From Bacillus sp. FJAT-26390 (lineage in GTDB: Bacteria; Bacillota; Bacilli; Paenibacillales; Paenibacillaceae), in the NCBI RefSeq assembly GCF_001682865.1, contig NZ_MAQX01000005.1, forward strand, positions 16,930 to 80,929: a stretch of 64,000 nt of DNA, in the 5' to 3' direction. Shown piece by piece: positions 53,692 to 63,350 of the stretch (position 1 is its first letter; the number at the start of each line of letters is the position of its first letter). Made by a program: the position numbers and the translations under genes. Under the pieces are notes generated by a model that was not told the DNA's origin, made no database searches, and worked only from the letters and a program-made list of their open reading frames with translations.

Positions 53692-54990
53692 TTAGTCGAG
53701 TTTAAACAATTTTTTCAACGAACCGGGTATCAGGGAAATATTTTTTTTGAGCGGCTCTTCCGGATAGTACAAGTGATATTGGCCTTGATGCAGCCCCGTA
53801 ATCGAGCGAACGATGTCGGATTTGGCAGATATTTCGCTTATTTCATCTTGCCCGTCTAACAACAAAATCGGCGCTTTTTCTTTCTTTTCTCCTTCTTTTT
53901 TGTCCGGTCGATATACGTCATAAGGAAGGTCAAACGGGAAGTCAATTTCCATATGGTAATCCGGATTCATTCCTATAGAAGAGAAGCAATGGCTGATCTC
54001 ATTCAAAAGGTCCTCATCCGGATTTTCGATCGTTATGTACTTATATAAATGGCGGTTCATAAATCGATCGCATAAATCGCTTAACAGCGAATCCTGCTCC
54101 TCTGCCCACTGCGTGAAAGCGGTTTGCACGAGTGCTTCATCCAGCTTCAAATAATCTTGCACCGTAATCGAGTTGTGAAGCAATCCTTTTAGTGAGCTCG
54201 GCATCCATTCAAATGTGTAGCCACCCACATAAAGCTCCTGCGCTCTACGAAATATTTGACGTAAAATAATTTCAGAGCTTCTTGTTACTGGATGGAAGTA
54301 AATCTGCCAATACATTTGATAGCGAGACATCAAATAATGCTCTACGGCATGCATTCCGCTTTCTTTCACTACAATTTGCCCTTTATAGGGACGCAATACC
54401 CGTAATATGCGCTCTAAGTCAAAGGTTCCATAATTGACACCAGTATAATAAGCATCTCTAAGCAAATAGTCCATACGGTCAGCATCCATTTGACTTGAAA
54501 TGAGACTTACGACGATGGGCTTTGGATATGTTTTTCGGATAACTGCAGCAACTTGCGCGGGGAACTCTTCCGATACGGCCCGCAGCACTTGGTTGATTTC
54601 CGTGTTCTCCAGTATGATTTTGCATGTCCACTCTTCATGATCCGTGTCGAATACTTCTTCTAAGGAGTGGGAGAACGGGCCGTGACCGACATCATGCAGC
54701 AGCGCGGCACAAAGCGAGACCAGCCGCTCCTCGGCAGGCCAATCGGGATAGCCGTTACGCTCGAATTGAGAAATAATTTTACGCGTAATTTCATAGACTC
54801 CTAGCGAATGTGAAAATCGGCTATGTTCAGCACCATGAAAAGTTAAATACGAGGTTCCTAATTGGCGGATTCTTCTCAATCGCTGGAACTCTTTCGTATT
54901 GATTAAATCCCAAATCGTTTGGTCCTGAACATATATATAATGATGGACAGGGTCCTTAAAAACCTTCTCTTCGGTCAGCTGTTGCTTCAT
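53692..54990 (-). CDS. HD-domain phosphohydrolase (YwfO-like)
   Basis: 432 residues of the HD superfamily close to YwfO/EF1143 dNTP triphosphohydrolases. Metal ligands are seen in RFSHSLGVYEIT, ALLHDVGHGPFSHSLEEVF and SSQMDADRMDYLLRDAYYTGVNYG. C-terminal part is specific to this group. An AAAGGAGATG site precedes the ATG. It is divergent from abrB, and four Spo0A-type boxes lie in its upstream region, so expression may be tied to sporulation. The true substrate is not known; dNTPs are inferred. Confidence 0.85.
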   Translation of the reverse strand: MKQQLTEEKVFKDPVHHYIYVQDQTIWDLINTKEFQRLRRIRQLGTSYLTFHGAEHSRFSHSLGVYEITRKIISQFERNGYPDWPAEERLVSLCAALLHDVGHGPFSHSLEEVFDTDHEEWTCKIILENTEINQVLRAVSEEFPAQVAAVIRKTYPKPIVVSLISSQMDADRMDYLLRDAYYTGVNYGTFDLERILRVLRPYKGQIVVKESGMHAVEHYLMSRYQMYWQIYFHPVTRSSEIILRQIFRRAQELYVGGYTFEWMPSSLKGLLHNSITVQDYLKLDEALVQTAFTQWAEEQDSLLSDLCDRFMNRHLYKYITIENPDEDLLNEISHCFSSIGMNPDYHMEIDFPFDLPYDVYRPDKKEGEKKEKAPILLLDGQDEISEISAKSDIVRSITGLHQGQYHLYYPEEPLKKNISLIPGSLKKLFKLD

Positions 54991-55016
54991 CGTCTCTCAT
55001 CTCCTTTGTTCATATT

Positions 55017-55078
55017 TTCGACACATTAAGTGAAACTATTGTCGAATAGTGTCGTAAATTAGTTTCCAAAATGTCGAA
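55017..55078. promoter_or_regulatory. Cluster of Spo0A boxes between the HD gene and abrB
   Basis: Exact TGTCGAA boxes at 55017-55023 (minus), 55040-55046 and 55072-55078, and a near match TGTCGTA at 55050-55056, ten bases after the preceding box and so on the same DNA face. This density is far above chance. The cluster is 27-90 bases upstream of the HD gene start. Confidence 0.75.
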
Positions 55079-55163
55079 GCTGTTGTATTCTATTACAGAG
55101 TAATATGAGCCTTGTGTATAGTCAAATACTTAACCTGACGGCTTTGAAAGTCAATTTTATTGG

Positions 55164-55192
55164 TTGACTATTATGGTAATCGTTGGTATTAT
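55164..55192 (+). promoter_or_regulatory. Sigma-A promoter of abrB
   Basis: TTGACT (55164-55169), 17 bases, TATTAT (55187-55192). Transcription should begin near 55199, with a leader of about 65 nt. Confidence 0.65.
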
Positions 55193-55215
55193 AGTAATCA
55201 TAAAAGCAAAATTTA

Positions 55216-55222
55216 TGTCGAA
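55216..55222 (+). promoter_or_regulatory. Spo0A box just downstream of the abrB start of transcription
   Basis: An exact TGTCGAA about 17 bases after the predicted transcription start. In B. subtilis Spo0A~P represses abrB by binding in the early transcribed region, and the same layout is seen here. Confidence 0.7.
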
Positions 55223-55264
55223 CGATGGCGAATTGTATTTTGAGAGGGGCAATGATAGATTATG

Positions 55265-55516
55265 ATGAAATCTACTGGTATTGTTCGTAAGGTTGATGAA
55301 CTAGGACGGGTCGTTATTCCAATCGAATTACGCCGTACACTAGGAATAGGCGAAAAAGATGCACTTGAAATCTACGTGGATGGCGAGCGCATCATGCTTA
55401 AAAAATACGAGCCTGCATGTATCTTCTGTGGCAATGCAGAAAACGTATCTTACTTCAAAGGAAAAATTGTTTGTCATATTTGTTTGTCTGAAATGCCAAC
55501 ACCTGTGACAAAATAA
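55265..55516 (+). CDS. abrB: Transition-state regulator AbrB with cysteine-rich C-terminus
   Basis: Represses post-exponential genes during growth. 83 residues from the second of two adjacent ATGs. The DNA-binding half is nearly the Bacillus sequence (MKSTGIVRKVDELGRVVIPI, then ELRRTLGIGEKDALEIYVDG). The C-terminal half is different: it holds two CxxC pairs (CIFCGNAEN and VCHICL), like a small zinc ribbon, instead of the Bacillus multimerisation domain. It runs opposite to its neighbours and has a Spo0A box and its own terminator. Confidence 0.93.
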   Translation: MKSTGIVRKVDELGRVVIPIELRRTLGIGEKDALEIYVDGERIMLKKYEPACIFCGNAENVSYFKGKIVCHICLSEMPTPVTK

Positions 55517-55579
55517 AAAAAATCGGTTATACTGTACTTATCAACTTGTTAATTCTAACCTTTTTTATACTCCTTGATG

Positions 55580-55619
55580 CCTTCCTGAGCTTGAACCCGG
55601 CCAGGAAGGTCTTTTTTTT
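55580..55619 (+). terminator. Terminator of abrB
   Basis: CCTTCCTG/CAGGAAGG (55580-55587 with 55602-55609), followed by TCTTTTTTTT on the plus strand. Confidence 0.9.
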
Positions 55620-55646
55620 GTCTAATTAATGGTTTCTTATACAGCT

Positions 55647-56528
55647 TTATCTATTAACCTCATTATATACATCTCTTTTTGGCAATCCTCGATCAATGGC
55701 AACCATTTTAATGGCTTCCTTCCGACCATACTGCTCTTCATAGTGGGCAACATGGGAAGCAAGGTCAAGCTCTGACCACCAGATGTCGGCAGCTGGCTGC
55801 TCGCTCGCGCCAGATCCTTCTGATCCTTCGACTACGATACAAAACTCGCCCAGCGGCGGATGCTCCGCAAACCAATCTATACATTCTGATACTCGCCCGC
55901 GCACCGCCTCTTCATGCCGCTTCGTTAACTCTCTTACGCATGCAACATGGCGATCACCCAGACATTCTAGTACTGCTTCCAATGTTTTGCCAATTCGGTG
56001 GGGGGACTCGTAAAAAAGAAGGGTTCCTCTCTGAGCCTGCATATCCTTCAGCCACTTCATTAACGATTTACGTTCACGTGGCGGAAATCCGGCAAATAAA
56101 AAACGTTCTGTCGGCAATCCTGACATGATAAGCGCAGATAAGGCGGCGTTTGCCCCAGGAATAGGAATAACGGGGATATTATGTTCAACTGCTTCTTTCA
56201 CAAGATCAGCGCCAGGATCGGAAATTGCCGGCAGCCCCGCATCGCTTACTAATGCAATCGATTGTCCCTCCAACAGCAGCCGGATAAGCTCTGGCCCGCT
56301 TGCCCGCTTATTATGCTCATGATAGCTGACGATGCGGGTACCGATTTCAAAATGCGTAAGCAGCTTGCGTGTTTGCCTTGTATCCTCAGCGGCGATCAGC
56401 TGTACTTCCTTTAGTGTACGGATCGCACGGAATGTCATATCTTCTAAATTGCCGATTGGCGTAGCTACTAAATATAGGCTGCCTGTAATTTCTTTTGCAG
56501 CCTCTGAGAAGCTTTTCTGTATGTTCAA
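55647..56528 (-). CDS. rsmI: 16S rRNA 2'-O-ribose C1402 methyltransferase RsmI
   Basis: 293 residues of the tetrapyrrole-methylase fold: GSLYLVATPIGNLEDMTFRAI, AEDTRQTRKLLTHFEI, LVSDAGLPAISDPGADLV, PTERFLFAGFPPRERK and FYESPHRIGKTL. It starts with TTG overlapping the trmN6 stop, so the two are coupled. In B. subtilis a GIY-YIG gene (yazA) lies between them and is absent here. Confidence 0.95.
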   Translation of the reverse strand: MNIQKSFSEAAKEITGSLYLVATPIGNLEDMTFRAIRTLKEVQLIAAEDTRQTRKLLTHFEIGTRIVSYHEHNKRASGPELIRLLLEGQSIALVSDAGLPAISDPGADLVKEAVEHNIPVIPIPGANAALSALIMSGLPTERFLFAGFPPRERKSLMKWLKDMQAQRGTLLFYESPHRIGKTLEAVLECLGDRHVACVRELTKRHEEAVRGRVSECIDWFAEHPPLGEFCIVVEGSEGSGASEQPAADIWWSELDLASHVAHYEEQYGRKEAIKMVAIDRGLPKRDVYNEVNR

Positions 56529-57241
56529 ACGATTTGCACCCCATTCTCATATACCATAATCGGCGGAAGAAGCTTAATATCAGGCTTTCCATCCCGCATC
56601 GCTTCTATTAATACCATATTGGCTTCCGCATTCGCATGAGGATGAACAAATTGGATCCGCTTTGGCTCAAGCCGCCATTTGCGCATCGTTTCGACGATAT
56701 CCAGCAAGCGTGATGGCCGATGGACCATGGACACCTTCCCGCCGGGACGTACGAGCCTCGAACATGCTTCCGCAACATCATCAAGCGTACAGTGTATTTC
56801 ATGCCTAGCAATCGCATAATGCTCGTTTTCATTCTGGTCGCCTGCCGTTACCGGCATATAAGGCGGGTTAACCGTCACTGCATCATATACCCCATTGCCC
56901 GCAAGCTTCGGATACAATTTCAAATCCTGCTCAATAACCGTTATTTGCTCCGTCAACTGATTGAGCAAGATGCTTCTTCTAGCCATATCCGCAAGTCTTG
57001 GCTGAATTTCAACCGCATCAATCTTCGCATTTGTTCTTGTAGTGAGAAGCATGGGAATAACACCGTTACCCGTACATAAATCGACTATACGGCCATGCTT
57101 CGGTACGCTTGCGAACCGAGAAAGCAATACAGCGTCAAGCGAGAAGCTGAATACTTCCCTGCTCTGTATAATTTTTAGTCCTGATTCCGTCATTAAATCA
57201 TCAAGCCGTTCATTAGCTGCTAATAAAGTTTGTTCCGACAC
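56525..57241 (-). CDS. trmN6: tRNA1(Val) (adenine-N6)-methyltransferase TrmN6 (YabB)
   Basis: 238 residues of class I methyltransferase: IVDLCTGNGVIPMLL as SAM loop near residue 50, IDAVEIQPRLADMARRS, and the catalytic VNPPYMP motif typical for N6-adenine methylation. Starts with GTG after GGAGC. Member of the tmk-to-rsmI gene run. Confidence 0.92.
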   Translation of the reverse strand: MSEQTLLAANERLDDLMTESGLKIIQSREVFSFSLDAVLLSRFASVPKHGRIVDLCTGNGVIPMLLTTRTNAKIDAVEIQPRLADMARRSILLNQLTEQITVIEQDLKLYPKLAGNGVYDAVTVNPPYMPVTAGDQNENEHYAIARHEIHCTLDDVAEACSRLVRPGGKVSMVHRPSRLLDIVETMRKWRLEPKRIQFVHPHANAEANMVLIEAMRDGKPDIKLLPPIMVYENGVQIV

Positions 57242-57356
57242 GTTTTAAGCCGCTCCTTTTCATTAATCGGTAATAATGTCCATCCTTTTTTTTACAAGTC
57301 CTGTTAATAAAAATACCGCCCTTTGCGGCAAGGACGGCATGTCGATACGGATTCCA

Positions 57357-57758
57357 CTATTTATTTAGAAAGGATAGACAGAATAAACAGTCACCCTCCG
57401 TCCGCAAATGCCCGTAATATACGTTGCAAATGTGGAATCCTTCGTGGTACAGCCGGGTCAAATTATCATGGCCTTCTCCGATTGCTACATTCGCTTCTGC
57501 GAATGCTTGCTCGGCAAGCACCTGCACCTCATGGGATGCACCCGATTTTTTGCCTTTGGCTGGAGCTTTAACGACTTCACGTTCAAGCTCCGCTTCTCTT
57601 TTAAACAGTTGACGCAGCTGGTTGTTCTCTTCACTCAGACGCTTATTGTCTTCTAACAGTTCTTTTACCTTCTGCTTCAAAGCCGTCAGCTCCTTATGGA
57701 ACGTACCTACTTGGTTATCCAGCTCGTCCATTTTCAAGAATATATCTTTCTTCTCCAA
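57357..57758 (-). CDS. yabA: Replication initiation control protein YabA
   Basis: Binds DnaA and DnaN and limits initiation. 133 residues: an N-terminal leucine-zipper coiled coil (about 10-65, [20 protein letters not shown]) and a C-terminal zinc-binding part with [13 protein letters not shown] and DCLFCL (one His, three Cys). The TTG at 57758 is chosen after a GGGGTGGG site; the open frame further upstream includes the end of yaaT's intergenic part. Confidence 0.92.
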   Translation of the reverse strand: MEKKDIFLKMDELDNQVGTFHKELTALKQKVKELLEDNKRLSEENNQLRQLFKREAELEREVVKAPAKGKKSGASHEVQVLAEQAFAEANVAIGEGHDNLTRLYHEGFHICNVYYGHLRTEGDCLFCLSFLNK

Positions 57759-57820
57759 GTTCCCACCCCAGAGCTTCAAGCGTGAGTGTAACCTCACCCG
57801 TGAGAATCGCACTCTGCCGC

Positions 57821-58624
57821 TTATTTGATGACGACATCATCCATCGACAGTTCTTTCGGTTTACCTGGTGTATCAAATAATTGCACATACACGCTTTTCG
57901 TGGATGTGTTTATGCCAGTAACCTTACCTTCCCCATATGAGGTGACAACGAATTTTCCAATAGCCGGAAGTTCTTCACGAATGCTTTCGTAGTTGTCATG
58001 CTCATATTTCAGGCAGCACATAAGACGCCCGCATAAACCGGATATCTTAGTTGGATTAAGTGATAAATTCTGATCCTTAGCCATCTTAATCGATACGGGC
58101 TCAAAATCGCCCAGCCAAGAGGAGCAGCATAACACTCGTCCGCAAGGACCGATTCCACCAAGCATCTTCGCTTCGTCCCGTACGCCAATTTGCCTTAGCT
58201 CAATTCTTGTACGGAACACGCTAGCCAAATCTTTAACTAGCTCGCGAAAGTCGACACGGCCTTCTGCCGTAAAGTAAAAAATAATTTTGTTGCGGTCAAA
58301 CGTAAATTCTACGTCTACCAGCTTCATGCGAAGCTGATGACCTTTAATCTTTTCAAGACAAGTAGAGAACGCATTTTTGGCTGCTGCGCGATTTTCTTCG
58401 ACGACTTTAGCGTCTACATCGCTTGCAATGCGTATTACTTTCTTTAGAGGAAGAACAACATCCGATTCACCGACTTGCTTCTGTCCCACCACCACTTTAC
58501 CGTATTCGATTCCGCGTGCTGTTTCAACAATAACATGTTGTTCCTTATCCACGGGATGCTCGACCGGATCAAAGTAATAGATCTTGCCCGCTTTCTTGAA
58601 GCGAACACCGATGACATTATACAA
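57821..58624 (-). CDS. ricT: PSP1-domain protein YaaT (RicT)
   Basis: Subunit of the RicA-RicF-RicT (Y) complex, which in B. subtilis promotes RNase Y processing and the Spo0A phosphorelay. 267 residues with the PSP1 domain: [30 protein letters not shown], and the cysteine set [12 protein letters not shown] and [17 protein letters not shown] used for Fe-S binding. TTG start after AGGAGGG. Confidence 0.93.
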   Translation of the reverse strand: MYNVIGVRFKKAGKIYYFDPVEHPVDKEQHVIVETARGIEYGKVVVGQKQVGESDVVLPLKKVIRIASDVDAKVVEENRAAAKNAFSTCLEKIKGHQLRMKLVDVEFTFDRNKIIFYFTAEGRVDFRELVKDLASVFRTRIELRQIGVRDEAKMLGGIGPCGRVLCCSSWLGDFEPVSIKMAKDQNLSLNPTKISGLCGRLMCCLKYEHDNYESIREELPAIGKFVVTSYGEGKVTGINTSTKSVYVQLFDTPGKPKELSMDDVVIK

Positions 58625-58627
58625 GAA

Positions 58628-59605
58628 TTAGCCCTCCTGTAAGTTTACCAATAGTTGCTCAAATGCGAGCTGAGGCGTTACATTTGCACGCATGCGCTTA
58701 CTTGCTTCAAGCGTATGCTCTATGCAGGACACCCAGCCTGCGAACGATCGATCAAACGCGTGCTTGCTTATCCATTCCAACTGATCTATAAAAACGATGT
58801 TGTCCTGCCTTCCGGCCTGGAACTGAATCAAATCTTTAAACCATATAACTAACAACGACAACAGCAATTGTGTATGCTCCACTAAATCCGTCTTAAAAAG
58901 CTGTTGTCCAGCAGTGATCATCGCCGCGGTGAATCGGGTCAAACTCTCCTTGCCTAATTGTATCACTAGGCTTCTGATTTCTGCAAACTGATTCTGTTGG
59001 AGAAATTGTCTAGCTCCATCCAAACCCGACGTTAATTGAACAACGGTTCGGGCTAATGTAGCAGGCGCTCCTTCGGCAATTAACGTCTGCAGCATGCTCT
59101 CTGGCGACATCGGTAGAAATGGCACCCACTGCGTGCGAGAGCGGATGGTAGGCAGAACAGCTTGTCCATTATCGGTTATCAAAATAGCTACAACCGGCGA
59201 TAACGGCTCCTCCAAAAATTTGAGCAAGCTATTTGCTGCCTGCATCGTCATTTTGTCAGCTTGCTCAATCATATATACTTTGCGCTTCGTCCCGCTATTT
59301 CGGTAAGAGAAGTCCCGCTGCAGCTCGCGAATTTGGTCGATCTTTATCGATTGGCCATCCGGCGCGATTGTCGTTAGGTCCGTTTGATTGCCATGCTCAA
59401 ACTTCCTGCACTCCAAGCACTCTCCGCATGCATCGGCGCCGCCTGCTGTACAGAACAGCGCCTTAGCAAATTCACGCGCCATTGCCATTCTTCCTGTACC
59501 CGAAGGTCCGTTAAATAAGTAAGCGTGTGAGATCTTGCCGCTCTGCAGCGCATGAGTCAAAATCCGCTGCGCTTTCCATTGCCCTGTTATTTGTTCAAGG
59601 CTCAT
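58628..59605 (-). CDS. holB: DNA polymerase III delta-prime subunit
   Basis: Clamp-loader subunit. 325 residues: AYLFNGPSGTGRMAMAREFAKALFC with a Walker A in which the lysine is replaced by Arg, as expected for a subunit that does not hydrolyse ATP; zinc ligands in DACGECLECRKFEHGNQ; SRC-related region NSLLKFLEEPLSPVVAILIT. Lies in the tmk-darA-yaaR-holB-yaaT order conserved in Bacillota. Confidence 0.93.
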   Translation of the reverse strand: MSLEQITGQWKAQRILTHALQSGKISHAYLFNGPSGTGRMAMAREFAKALFCTAGGADACGECLECRKFEHGNQTDLTTIAPDGQSIKIDQIRELQRDFSYRNSGTKRKVYMIEQADKMTMQAANSLLKFLEEPLSPVVAILITDNGQAVLPTIRSRTQWVPFLPMSPESMLQTLIAEGAPATLARTVVQLTSGLDGARQFLQQNQFAEIRSLVIQLGKESLTRFTAAMITAGQQLFKTDLVEHTQLLLSLLVIWFKDLIQFQAGRQDNIVFIDQLEWISKHAFDRSFAGWVSCIEHTLEASKRMRANVTPQLAFEQLLVNLQEG

Positions 59606-59638
59606 AGCCGTTCCTAACCTTTCCCTGCCCGGTTCTCA

Positions 59639-60082
59639 TCAAAATAATAAATTGATAAGCAGGCCTCGTATCTCCCCGATCTTGTTAAGCAAGTCAATTC
59701 TGCCTTGCTCGCTATCGAGCAAATCCTCGGCCATCGAGACGAGTGTCTCATCAATCTCATCTAGCAGTTTATATCTTTTAATACGACCCCTTCGATCAAA
59801 GCCTTTGACTTCCTTCAGTACGACGCCGCGTCTGATGGTATCCTCCAAAAACTGCTTGATCATCTGACGATACAGCTTAAGCTCGCGAACCGTCATTATT
59901 TTGGCAAGACGATCGCCTTGTCTGTGAATGTCCTGCAGCTTCTGCTGAAGCTGCTCTTGGGTACGGTCAGCATCTTGTTGAACCATGACGTCGGCAAAGC
60001 TCCTAGGCTGAACCTGCTTACTTGCTGCCTCGTTGCCTGGACGATTTTGGCCTAGCGGCCGGAAGCCTTGATCAATTTTCAT
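59639..60082 (-). CDS. yaaR: YaaR family protein (DUF327)
   Basis: 147-residue helical cytoplasmic protein with the family pattern MTVRELKLYRQMIKQFLEDTIR and VKGFDRRGRIKRYKLLDEIDETLVSMAEDLL. Function unknown. Always found between darA and holB in this group, which points to a link with replication or c-di-AMP signalling but proves neither. Confidence 0.9.
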   Translation of the reverse strand: MKIDQGFRPLGQNRPGNEAASKQVQPRSFADVMVQQDADRTQEQLQQKLQDIHRQGDRLAKIMTVRELKLYRQMIKQFLEDTIRRGVVLKEVKGFDRRGRIKRYKLLDEIDETLVSMAEDLLDSEQGRIDLLNKIGEIRGLLINLLF

Positions 60083-60098
60083 CGAATGTCACGCCCAT

Positions 60099-60536
<438 letters not shown>

Positions 60537-60542
60537 CTAAAA

Positions 60543-61211
60543 TTAAACCATACCTTTAAATTTGACATCGGTTGCAAAAAATCCTGCAAAACGGTTCTCA
60601 ATTGCCTGTAAAACGTCATCAAACACCATTTGCTGACTCTGTTCGGCATTTACAAGCACGATTCGATCTGGATTCTGCTGAAGCAGCTGCATGTAGCCTT
60701 CTCGTACCTTCTCATGGAAGGAATGCTTTTCGAGATCCAAACGGTTGATTTCTCTCTCTGACGCCTGTGCGATTCGCTCAAGACCTACATCTGGTGACAC
60801 ATCCATGTAGATGGTCAGATCAGGCATAAGCTCTTGGATAGCGAACCGGTTGATCGCCCATACCTCATCCATGCCAAGTCCTCGCGCATGCCCTTGATAA
60901 GCAAGACTGCTATCGACAAATCGATCACAAATGACAATATGGCCTTGCTCCAGTGCGGGAACGACCTTTTCAACTAAATGTTGCCTTCTTGCAGCTGCAT
61001 AAAGCAGCGCTTCTGTTCTTGCATCCATGGTGACATTGCTGCGATCCAATATGACGGCACGTATTTGCTCAGCAATCGGAATACCTCCAGGCTCTCTCGT
61101 CATAAGGACCGATTTTCCCCTTTGAAGTATCGTATTCGAAAGCTGTTCAATCAGTGTCGATTTGCCGGCTCCTTCGCCGCCTTCTATGGTAATGAAAACA
61201 CCTTTTTTCAA
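60543..61211 (-). CDS. tmk: Thymidylate kinase
   Basis: Phosphorylates dTMP to dTDP. 222 residues from a TTG start after AGGAGAA; the P-loop GGEGAGKST lies near residue 10, the DRF motif is in [15 protein letters not shown], and REPGG follows [16 protein letters not shown]. Longer frames upstream add residues unlike the family. First gene of the tmk-darA-yaaR-holB set. Confidence 0.95.
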   Translation of the reverse strand: MKKGVFITIEGGEGAGKSTLIEQLSNTILQRGKSVLMTREPGGIPIAEQIRAVILDRSNVTMDARTEALLYAAARRQHLVEKVVPALEQGHIVICDRFVDSSLAYQGHARGLGMDEVWAINRFAIQELMPDLTIYMDVSPDVGLERIAQASEREINRLDLEKHSFHEKVREGYMQLLQQNPDRIVLVNAEQSQQMVFDDVLQAIENRFAGFFATDVKFKGMV

Positions 61212-61326
61212 GCTAAGGCTTCTCCTAACGTTTATGTTAACTATACTTTCTTCTATATTAACAAAGCGATACCCCTTGTACAATGAAGATTTGCAGCAAA
61301 AGCAAATTCCCATAGGCTATCCGTCC

Positions 61327-62826
61327 CTATTCTTGGTATACCCTAATCGTCTCCATGTCAGGATCGGCTGCTCCTTGGAATTTCGCCCCCATCGCGGAGA
61401 GATGCTGAATATGCGCAATCATGGTTGCCGTTATCCTCTCCCCTGGATATAGGATGGCTATGCCTGGCGGGTATGGAGTAACCATCTCAGCCGATATATG
61501 GTGTTCCGCTGCGCTTAATTGTATTCGTAAACTTGCTTTATTCTTAAACCTAGCTCTGGCAAACGAAACAGGCTCGGTATTCGAAAGCTGTAAGCCTTCA
61601 TTTATGTACGGCATACTCTTTATATCTGATCCTTGCTTCATATTCCCATCGTTAATCGCCGCTATAGCCTCCTGAAGCCTCTGCGTATCGCGTAAGGAGG
61701 TCTGAATACCGAATACGAGCACTACATAACGGGGATCAGCCATCTCTGCAAAGCACCCATAGCGCTCCAAATGCTTCTGAAGCTCATAACCCGAGTATGT
61801 TCCTGATCTGTCGTACATAACGACTCTTAACGGGTCTAAGCGCAGTGTATCGGACCTTTCGTCTTCTATCTTCATTTCACTTATTGGCGTTGCTTGCTGC
61901 TGTTCCAGCCATTCACGGAAAGCGGCAGCCGAACGCATGCTTTGGTCAAATAAGCGATCCCCCAAAGTATCAATCATTGCTCGGGAAATATCGATTGAAG
62001 CAAGAATCGGAAAAGAGGGGCTTGAGCTTTGAATCATCGCTAAAGACTGTTGCAGTGTATCCCTTGGTATCCTGCTTCCTTGTACATGGAGCAATGCACC
62101 CATCGTCAAGGTAGGAAGCGTCTTGTGTGCCGACTGTACAACCGCATCTGCACCCTCGTATACTGCCGACTTTGGGAATGATGCGTGATGGCCATAATGT
62201 GCTCCATGCGCCTCGTCGATCATTATGGGCTTATTATACGAATGAACAACATCAATATAAGGCTTGAGCTTTACTCCCATGCCATAATAATTTGGATTTG
62301 ATAAGAAAACCGCCTTTGCCTCCGGATATGCCGCAAGTGCTTCCTCTACCTGCCGCACCGTAGGAACTGTCGTGAGTCCCGTTTGCGGTTCAATTTGGGG
62401 CGTTACAAAGACTGCTCTAGCTCCTGCCAGCTTCAAGCCGTTAATGATCGATTTATGTACATTGCGCTGGACGATAATAATATCATCCGGCTCGCATACC
62501 GTAAGCAGTAAAGCAATGTTGCCCGAAGTGCTTCCTCCCACCAGAAAATAGGTCTCCTCTGCGCCAAATGTCACAGATGCTAATTGCTGAGCTTCCATTA
62601 TAGATGCTTCAGGATGATGCAAATCGTCGGTTGACGAAAGCTCTGTTACATCCAGCTGCATGATCTTCTCAAAATAAGCAAGCGTATTGCCATTCATTTG
62701 ATCATCCCATAAGTCTTGCTTTAATGCTTGTCCCCCATGATGCCCTGGTACATGAAACCCCACCGGGTCACTAGTCGCATGATTGATAAGTGCTTCAAAT
62801 ATAGGAGCCCTAAAAAGTTTCTTCAT
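61327..62826 (-). CDS. yaaO: Orn/Lys/Arg decarboxylase family PLP enzyme (YaaO-like)
   Basis: 499 residues of the fold-type I decarboxylases. HVPGHHGGQ and the N-terminal LDVTELSSTDDLHHPE are class hallmarks; PLP is bound by the Lys in VVQSAHKTLPTLT, with IMIDEAHGAHYG upstream. B. subtilis YaaO is located likewise, before tmk. Substrate (lysine, arginine or ornithine) is not decided by the sequence. Confidence 0.92.
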   Translation of the reverse strand: MKKLFRAPIFEALINHATSDPVGFHVPGHHGGQALKQDLWDDQMNGNTLAYFEKIMQLDVTELSSTDDLHHPEASIMEAQQLASVTFGAEETYFLVGGSTSGNIALLLTVCEPDDIIIVQRNVHKSIINGLKLAGARAVFVTPQIEPQTGLTTVPTVRQVEEALAAYPEAKAVFLSNPNYYGMGVKLKPYIDVVHSYNKPIMIDEAHGAHYGHHASFPKSAVYEGADAVVQSAHKTLPTLTMGALLHVQGSRIPRDTLQQSLAMIQSSSPSFPILASIDISRAMIDTLGDRLFDQSMRSAAAFREWLEQQQATPISEMKIEDERSDTLRLDPLRVVMYDRSGTYSGYELQKHLERYGCFAEMADPRYVVLVFGIQTSLRDTQRLQEAIAAINDGNMKQGSDIKSMPYINEGLQLSNTEPVSFARARFKNKASLRIQLSAAEHHISAEMVTPYPPGIAILYPGERITATMIAHIQHLSAMGAKFQGAADPDMETIRVYQE

Positions 62827-62895
62827 ATAATAGCATTCCTTTCGGCCAAACGTTCACTTTCGGTAATAACATCTATTGTACCCGAATTAGGCCAC

Positions 62896-62930
62896 AAAAA
62901 AAGAGCAGCTTCTGTAGTCAGAAACCGCTC
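62896..62930 (-). terminator. Terminator after gin
   Basis: A 12-bp stem with wobble pairs (62903-62914 with 62919-62930, loop TAGT), followed by seven U or more on minus. Confidence 0.8.
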
Positions 62931-63120
62931 AAGCATTTTCGCCCAAAAAGATTTGCTTCATTTGATGAATGAAAAAGGGGTATTTCGCATCTTTAACATC
63001 TGTGCGTACCATTTCTTCTTCACACGTCTCGCAAATAAAGCCGCTAACAATCCGAATGCCTTCGCCTTCGGCCTTCTGTTCATTGCAAATGTTGCATTTA
63101 TGCTCGCGATTATCGTTCAT
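62929..63120 (-). CDS. csfB: Anti-sigma-G factor Gin (CsfB)
   Basis: Prevents early sigma-G (and sigma-E in the forespore) activity. 63 residues with two CxxC pairs of the Gin zinc ribbon (CNICNEQK and GFICETCEEEMV) and a helical tail ending MKQIFLGE. It lies before yaaO as in B. subtilis, but without xpaC and yaaN. A forespore-type promoter lies upstream. Confidence 0.93.
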   Translation of the reverse strand: MNDNREHKCNICNEQKAEGEGIRIVSGFICETCEEEMVRTDVKDAKYPFFIHQMKQIFLGENA

Positions 63121-63157
63121 GACAATCCCCGCTTTCTGTTCGTTCCTATATAGCTAT

Positions 63158-63187
63158 TATTATGGCACATAGTCTATCTATTTATAC
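63158..63187 (-). promoter_or_regulatory. Sigma-F/G-type promoter of gin
   Basis: GTATA (63183-63187) and CATAATA (63158-63164) on minus, 18 bases apart. Fits forespore promoters and the known sigma-F control of csfB. Confidence 0.6.
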
Positions 63188-63350
63188 TTGTTTCATAGCG
63201 CATTTCAAATATTTATATATCGTATGCCGCATCTGGGCTAATGGTTACTGCACAAGCAAAATTGTTTAGCCGAAACTATGGACAGATTACTAATAAATAC
63301 CGATATAGTTAACGAGAGTTACTGTATTTCAGACGGAAGGACGTTCATTC

